A DNA stretch of 17,728 nucleotides, taken from assembly GCA_020353135.1 (NCBI GenBank), contig CP070688.1, positions 3,001,871 through 3,019,598 on the forward strand, in the 5' to 3' direction. Under the pieces are notes generated by a model. That model ran no database searches. It was not told where the DNA came from and saw nothing but the letters and a program-made list of their open reading frames with translations. Position 1 is the first letter of the stretch. Every line of letters starts with the position of its first letter. A program made the position numbers and the translations under genes. Positions 13,767 to 17,728 of this stretch are shown here, in pieces. Source of the stretch: Chloroflexota bacterium (GTDB taxonomy: Bacteria; Chloroflexota; Anaerolineae; Promineifilales; Promineifilaceae).

Positions 13767-14190
13767 GGCATCGAAAGTGTGGCACAGGTTAATCCTTCCA
13801 GCCTGAGATATAAGAGGATCTGCTTTCGGTCTTGACCAGCTGGAGCGAGGAGAAGAGGATTCCGTCCCCGCACAATCCGAAACGCGATGAATTAGGGTTC
13901 AGAATCTTGTTCCCTATCTAAAAGGCCTGACTCCACTAATGTGAGAAACCCAGGCTACAAAAGCTTATGTGGCGCGTTCACTGAAATGGCCAATGAATCT
14001 TTCTAGATCCATACAAGGAGGTGGTTCAAGCCGATTGTGAATCGATACGAGGCGTTAGCCCGTCCTTTCAGGTCGCCCAGGTCTTGACCGGTTTAGGGGC
14101 GGCTCTCTATGCTTTATTGGTCTCTTGCCTTGGCTGGAATCCCTCTGGATCGGTGAAGGCACCTTTGATAAGGAGTATTTGGAGGAAAAG
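13767..14190 (+). other. Long 5' leader of the ABC transporter operon
   Basis: About 420 bases without a recognisable gene separate the promoter from the lipoprotein start. At 14015-14023 is AAGGAGGTG, a near-perfect complement of the 16S anti-Shine-Dalgarno end, with no well-placed ATG after it. CGATT-GTG-AATCG is a small hairpin at 14032-14044. A GTG at 14037 opens a 16-codon frame ending at 14087, 13 bases beyond the purine-rich site, which could be a leader peptide but is weakly supported. Confidence 0.45.
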
Positions 14191-16821
14191 ATGAAGAGAA
14201 AATCGTTGTTTATTCTGCTCGTCCTGGCCGTTGGCGCCATACTGGTTGCCTGCCAGGCCGAGCCAGAGACCGTTGAAGTGACCCGTGTCGTCACCGAAAC
14301 CGAAGTGGTCGAAGGCGAGACCGTCGAGGTGACTCGAATCGTCGAAGGCGAGACCGTCGTCGAGGAAGTTGAGGTCACCCGTGTTGTCACCGAAGAAGTG
14401 ATGGTTGAACCGGAGGAGGAACCGGTTGACCGGGTGGGTGGCTGGCTGGACACCATCGTCATTCTCGAAGAGCCCAACCAGGATTCGGGCGTTGCCCGCC
14501 TGGCGGCCGGCGACATCGACGTGTACGCCGTCGACATCGGCGGTGCGGCCCTGGTCCTGGCTATTGCCGATGCCGGCAACATCCAGACCAGGACCCAGTA
14601 CGGTCTCTATGATGAGCTCTTCTTCAACAACGGCGTCTGCGCTGACGAAAACGTCCTGAACCCGTTCAGCAACGACAAGATTCGCGAGGCCATGAACTGG
14701 GCCATCGATCGCGACTTCGTCGCCGATGAGCTATACGCAGGGCTGGCTGTGCCGAAATTCACGGCCATTTCCGAGGCCGGCGCTGACCGCAGCCGCTTTG
14801 CGCCCGAGATCCGCACTGAAGAAGCGAAATACGCTTATGACTTTGACAGGGCCAATGAGGTCATCACGGCCGAAATGGAAGGCATGGGCGCCGTCATGGA
14901 AGACGGCCTCTGGACCTTCAACGGCGAGCCGATCAACCTGATCTTCCTCATCCGCATCGAGGACACCCGGCTTGAGATCGGCAACTACATGGCCAACCAG
15001 CTGGAAGAGATGGGCTTCACCGTCGAGCGCGTCGAGCGCACCTCTGGCGAGTTGAGCCCAATATGGATCAGCTCTGACCCGGCCGAGTGCCAGTGGAACC
15101 TGTATACTGGCGCCTGGAGCCAGACGGCGGTGGACCGCAGCAGCGTCGACAACTTCGACTTCTTCTACAACCCGCGTGGCGTGCCCTGGCCGTCCTGGCA
15201 GGTTTACACGCCCAATGAAGAGTTTGATGAATTGTCCCTGCGCTTGTTCAACAGCGACTTCGCCGACTTGGAAGAGCGCGGCGAATTGGTAGCCCAGGCT
15301 CTGCCGCTGGCCAACGAGGAGTCGTCACGGGCTTGGATCACAAGCCGCACGACGATGGTGCCGTTCTCTGAGGATGTTTCGGTGACCACCGACCTGGCGG
15401 GCGGCATTAGCGGCAGTGGCCTGTGGGGGAAGACGATCCGCTTCGCCGACGAGGTCGGTGGCTCGATGAGCATCGGCCTGCCGAGCGTCTTCACCCAGCC
15501 CTGGAACCCCATTGGCGGCTCCAACTGGGTGTTTGATGCTATGGTCCAGCGCGGCGCGGGTGATCCTGCGTTCTACACCGATCCGAACACCGGCCTGCGC
15601 ATCCCCAACAGGGCCGCAGGTGGTTCCGTGGTCGTCGAAGAGGGCTTCCCCGCTGGCAAGACCCTGGATTGGGTTGAGCTCTCCTTTGCGCCCGAGATCG
15701 TCGTCCCGGATGATGCCTGGGTCGATTGGGACGCCGAAAACCAGGTGTTCCTCACCGCTGGCGAGGTTTACACCGAACCGGTGAATTCCACTTACGTGAG
15801 CACCGTTGTTTACCCCGATGACATGTTTGACACCGTTACCTGGCACGATGGCAGCCCCATCAGTGCGGCCGACTTCGTCATGGGCATGATCCTCACCTTC
15901 GACCTGGCTAACGAGGCCAGCCCCTACTACGATGAATCCCTGGTTCCGGATCTGGAACAGTTCAAGGATGCCTTCAGGGGCCTGCGCATCGTCTCCACCG
16001 ACCCGCTGGTCATCGAGCATTACGGCAACGACGCCCAGCTGGACGCCGAAAACAACATCTATAACTGGTATCCTGCTGATGAAGGCGGCGGTTCCTACGA
16101 CTTCGGCGACGGCGCCTGGCACAACCTGGCCATTGCGCTGCGCGGCGAAGAGAATGGCGGTTTCGCCTTTACGCCTGACAAGTCCGAAGCCAACGAGATC
16201 GAGCGCACCAACCTGGTCGCCGGTCCTTCGCTGGAGGTATTTGCGACCGAGTTGGCCGCGGCCAGTGAGGAAGGGTGGATACCGTACGCGGCGACGATGG
16301 GCGACTTTATCTCGGCCGAGGATGCCGCTGGGCGGTATGAAAACCTGGCCGAGTTCGCCCGCCGTTATGGTCACTACTACGTGGGTACCGGCCCCTACTT
16401 CCTGTCGGGTGTCTTCCCGGTGGAAGGCCAGGCCGTGTTGTCTCACTACCCCAACCATCCGGATCCGGCCGACCGCTGGGACCGCTTCGGAGCGCCGCCC
16501 GTTGCCGAAGTTGAGATCGACGGCGACAGCCGGGTGGTCATCGGCGAGGAAGCGACGTTCGACGTATTCGTCGACTTTGAGGGTGAGCCTTACGCGGTCG
16601 ATGACATCGACGCCGTTACCTACTTGCTGTTCGACGCCACCGGCAACCAGGTCGAGGTCGGCCAGGCCGAGGCGGTCGAGGATGGCCTGTGGTCGGTGAC
16701 GCTGAGCGCGGACACAACCAGCGGCCTGGAAGAAGGCTCCAACCGGCTTGAGGTCGTGGTTGCGTCCAAACTGCTCGCCCTCCCGAGCCTGGGCGCGTTC
16801 CAGTTCGTCACGGCTCCGTAG
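14191..16821 (+). CDS. Peptide-type (family 5) ABC transporter substrate-binding lipoprotein, permuted motif order
   Basis: An 876-residue exported lipoprotein. MKRKSLFILLVLAVGAILVAC is a lipoprotein signal with lipobox Cys21. An acidic EVTR/VVTE repeat linker (about 22-79) follows, of the kind common in Chloroflexota. Family-5 motifs are visible but in unusual order. GDIDVYA (107-113) and KIREAMNWAIDRDFV (163-177) normally lie in the second half. VTWHDGSPISAADFV (549-563) and TGPYF (733-737) normally lie in the first half. A beta-rich tail (about 765-876) resembles an Ig-like domain. The protein should deliver a peptide or sugar-like ligand to the permease encoded next. GGAGG at 14181-14185 fixes the ATG; an earlier TTG at 14125 is not needed. 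Confidence 0.87.
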   Translation: MKRKSLFILLVLAVGAILVACQAEPETVEVTRVVTETEVVEGETVEVTRIVEGETVVEEVEVTRVVTEEVMVEPEEEPVDRVGGWLDTIVILEEPNQDSGVARLAAGDIDVYAVDIGGAALVLAIADAGNIQTRTQYGLYDELFFNNGVCADENVLNPFSNDKIREAMNWAIDRDFVADELYAGLAVPKFTAISEAGADRSRFAPEIRTEEAKYAYDFDRANEVITAEMEGMGAVMEDGLWTFNGEPINLIFLIRIEDTRLEIGNYMANQLEEMGFTVERVERTSGELSPIWISSDPAECQWNLYTGAWSQTAVDRSSVDNFDFFYNPRGVPWPSWQVYTPNEEFDELSLRLFNSDFADLEERGELVAQALPLANEESSRAWITSRTTMVPFSEDVSVTTDLAGGISGSGLWGKTIRFADEVGGSMSIGLPSVFTQPWNPIGGSNWVFDAMVQRGAGDPAFYTDPNTGLRIPNRAAGGSVVVEEGFPAGKTLDWVELSFAPEIVVPDDAWVDWDAENQVFLTAGEVYTEPVNSTYVSTVVYPDDMFDTVTWHDGSPISAADFVMGMILTFDLANEASPYYDESLVPDLEQFKDAFRGLRIVSTDPLVIEHYGNDAQLDAENNIYNWYPADEGGGSYDFGDGAWHNLAIALRGEENGGFAFTPDKSEANEIERTNLVAGPSLEVFATELAAASEEGWIPYAATMGDFISAEDAAGRYENLAEFARRYGHYYVGTGPYFLSGVFPVEGQAVLSHYPNHPDPADRWDRFGAPPVAEVEIDGDSRVVIGEEATFDVFVDFEGEPYAVDDIDAVTYLLFDATGNQVEVGQAEAVEDGLWSVTLSADTTSGLEEGSNRLEVVVASKLLALPSLGAFQFVTAP

Positions 16822-16870
16822 CAGGCTCTGTAACATAGCAGACACTGTTGCACGGTTCATTGACACGACT

Positions 16871-16906
16871 CCGGCGAGACAGTGGTTCGTTCAACTGTCT
16901 CGCCGG
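16871..16906 (+). repeat. Stem-loop 1 after the lipoprotein gene
   Basis: CCGGCGAGACAGT (16871-16883) and ACTGTCTCGCCGG (16894-16906) are perfect 13-base arms around a 10-base loop, 50 bases after the lipoprotein stop. It is stable enough to be a terminator stem but has no following T-tract. Confidence 0.8.
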
Positions 16907-16910
16907 ATCA

Positions 16911-16944
16911 CCAGCTAACCTCTCGCTAGCGAGAGGTTAGCTGG
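16911..16944 (+). repeat. Perfect 34-base palindrome (stem-loop 2)
   Basis: CCAGCTAACCTCTCGCT and its exact reverse complement AGCGAGAGGTTAGCTGG abut with no spacer. In RNA it gives a 15-pair stem with the loop CTAG. It starts four bases after stem-loop 1. Confidence 0.85.
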
Positions 16945-16951
16945 CTAGAAA

Positions 16952-16978
16952 TTCGCCGGCGAGAAGTTCGTTGGCGAA
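16952..16978 (+). repeat. Stem-loop 3 in the lipoprotein-permease gap
   Basis: TTCGCCGGCGA (16952-16962) pairs with TCGTTGGCGAA (16968-16978) with two G-U pairs, and a further G-U pair closes an AAG loop. It starts seven bases after the 34-base palindrome. Confidence 0.65.
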
Positions 16979-17001
16979 ACGCTGGCATTGTCGATGAGCC
17001 G

Positions 17002-17010
17002 TGTTAAAAT
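17002..17010 (+). promoter_or_regulatory. Possible extended -10 promoter before the permease gene
   Basis: TGTTAAAAT contains TG one base before TAAAAT. A weak TGGCAT lies 16 bases upstream (16983-16988). Transcription would start near 17017, just before stem-loop 4, and could give the permease its own message. The match is weak. Confidence 0.3.
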
Positions 17011-17022
17011 GGTTAAAACGTA

Positions 17023-17051
17023 ACAGGAGGTAGCATCGAGCTACCTCCTGT
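17023..17051 (+). repeat. Stem-loop 4, containing a sequestered AGGAGGT
   Basis: ACAGGAGGTAGC (17023-17034) and GCTACCTCCTGT (17040-17051) are perfect 12-base arms around ATCGA. The left arm holds a strong Shine-Dalgarno-like AGGAGGT but no start codon follows it. It ends 43 bases before the permease ATG. Confidence 0.8.
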
Positions 17052-17094
17052 CACTATATCGACGGTCTATTGGTTTCAGAGGAAAAGGTGACCC

Positions 17095-17728
17095 ATGAGC
17101 CAGGAAGCGCTCCCTGTCGAACAAGAAGCTATCCCGGGCGACTTCGATATCAATGCCGAGGTGGATGTTGAGTCCATGGAGTCCTCTGCCCGCAAGGCCC
17201 GCAGGCAGGCTTGGCTGCGCCTGCTGCGCTATACGGGGACGAAGCTGCTGGTGCTTTTCTTCACCGTTGTGGTCGGCGTCTACATCACCGTGCTGATCGC
17301 CAATATGGGCGGCCACGTCGACGAAATCCGCCGCGGTACGATCCGGGAAACGGTTGTTTTAGAAGCGAGCGTTGACGAGCAATTCAGACAGCTACCCGAG
17401 GAGCAGCGAACTGCCATCATCGAAGAAAGGGTGGCCATCCAGGAGAGGCGCTTTGGACTAGACCAACCTTTTTTGATCCGCAGCTTTACCTATCTCAGGG
17501 ACGCCATCACCTTGAATCTTGGCTTTTCCGAAGCGCTTTCATCCGACAGCGGCTCTCGCATGGTGAGCAATATCATCTTGGAGCGCCTGCCTTCTACACT
17601 GGTGTTATTTGGAACCGCTAACTTGCTCTTGTTTTTTGTCAGCCTATTTTTTGGGCTGAGCCTTTCGCGTCGTTATGGTAGTTGGGCTGATAAGATAGTC
17701 TTGACATTAGCCCCGACCTCGGCCGCTC
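17095..17728 (+). CDS. ABC transporter permease, DppB/OppB type, N-terminal part
   Basis: The frame is open from ATG 17095 to the window edge (211 codons), so the C-terminus is missing. It is an inner-membrane permease of the peptide/nickel family that would work with the lipoprotein encoded just upstream. A hydrophilic, acidic cytoplasmic N-terminus of about 45 residues precedes TM1 (about 49-70). A long periplasmic loop follows, with RRFGLDQPFLIRSFTYL (118-134) and ITLNLGFS (138-145), which are family signatures. The core permease domain starts near ILERLPSTLVLFGTANLLL (161-179, TM2). AAGGTGA at 17085-17091 is the likely ribosome site. The N-terminal extension is longer than in classical DppB. 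Confidence 0.85.
   Translation, partial: MSQEALPVEQEAIPGDFDINAEVDVESMESSARKARRQAWLRLLRYTGTKLLVLFFTVVVGVYITVLIANMGGHVDEIRRGTIRETVVLEASVDEQFRQLPEEQRTAIIEERVAIQERRFGLDQPFLIRSFTYLRDAITLNLGFSEALSSDSGSRMVSNIILERLPSTLVLFGTANLLLFFVSLFFGLSLSRRYGSWADKIVLTLAPTSAA

Noticed and set aside
14125..14190. Upstream TTG start for the lipoprotein
   Set aside because: It would put 22 non-signal residues before a perfect lipoprotein signal peptide; ATG 14191 has GGAGG five bases ahead.
15325..16866. A 513-codon open frame on the minus strand under the lipoprotein gene
   Set aside because: It is antisense to a gene with clear family motifs, and its composition (rich in R, G, V and H) is typical of GC-driven shadow frames.
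16871..17051. CRISPR array or rho-independent terminators
   Set aside because: The four stems differ in sequence and length, so they are not CRISPR repeats, and none has a T-tract for intrinsic termination.

Overview
The window is GC-rich bacterial DNA in which every recognisable gene is on the + strand. It most likely comes from the phylum Chloroflexota (Anaerolineae/Caldilineae-like). The best clue is the substrate-binding lipoprotein at the right end. Directly after its lipobox cysteine it carries the acidic 'VEVTR-VV-TE' repeat linker that I associate with Chloroflexota ABC-transporter lipoproteins. This assignment rests on recognition, not on a search.

Region 1 (1-7239) is a carbohydrate-metabolism cluster in two co-directional blocks. 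The first block holds the C-terminus of a DUF4432/aldose-1-epimerase-like protein, a GHMP-family sugar kinase, a class I xylose-isomerase-like TIM barrel, a TauE/SafE membrane exporter, a Gfo/Idh/MocA oxidoreductase and a ThuA-domain protein. A 170-base gap with a strong inverted repeat follows. The second block is an AP-endonuclease-2-type sugar isomerase/epimerase overlapping a second Gfo/Idh/MocA oxidoreductase. Two Gfo/Idh/MocA enzymes, two TIM-barrel sugar enzymes and ThuA together resemble clusters that handle sugars or glycosides through keto-sugar intermediates. The TauE/SafE exporter adds a possible sulfonate, sulfite or organic-acid export step. The substrate cannot be read from the sequence.

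Region 2 (7240-10330) is one very long gene for a fused FAD/Fe-S D-2-hydroxyacid dehydrogenase. Its first cysteine-rich CCG repeat appears to have lost its cysteines.

Region 3 (10331-11065) is a VapBC-type toxin-antitoxin module. It has a consensus sigma-70-type promoter (TTGACA, 17 bases, TATAAT) and a 19-base inverted repeat over the expected transcription start.

Region 4 (11066-13368) is a cytochrome P450 and a TetR-family repressor gene. A TAGACC-N4-GGTCTA palindrome lies 48 bases before the P450 start. The gap before the P450 also holds a long inverted repeat and an interleaved (pseudoknot-like) pair of stems.

Region 5 (13369-17728) starts with an 822-base non-coding stretch with two good promoters, a hairpin-rich segment and a long match to the anti-Shine-Dalgarno end of 16S rRNA. 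It is followed by an 876-residue peptide-type (family 5) substrate-binding lipoprotein whose motifs occur in circularly permuted order. Four consecutive strong stem-loops then precede the N-terminus of a DppB-type permease that runs off the right edge. No tRNA, rRNA, CRISPR array or insertion sequence was recognised, and no classical U-tract terminator was found.
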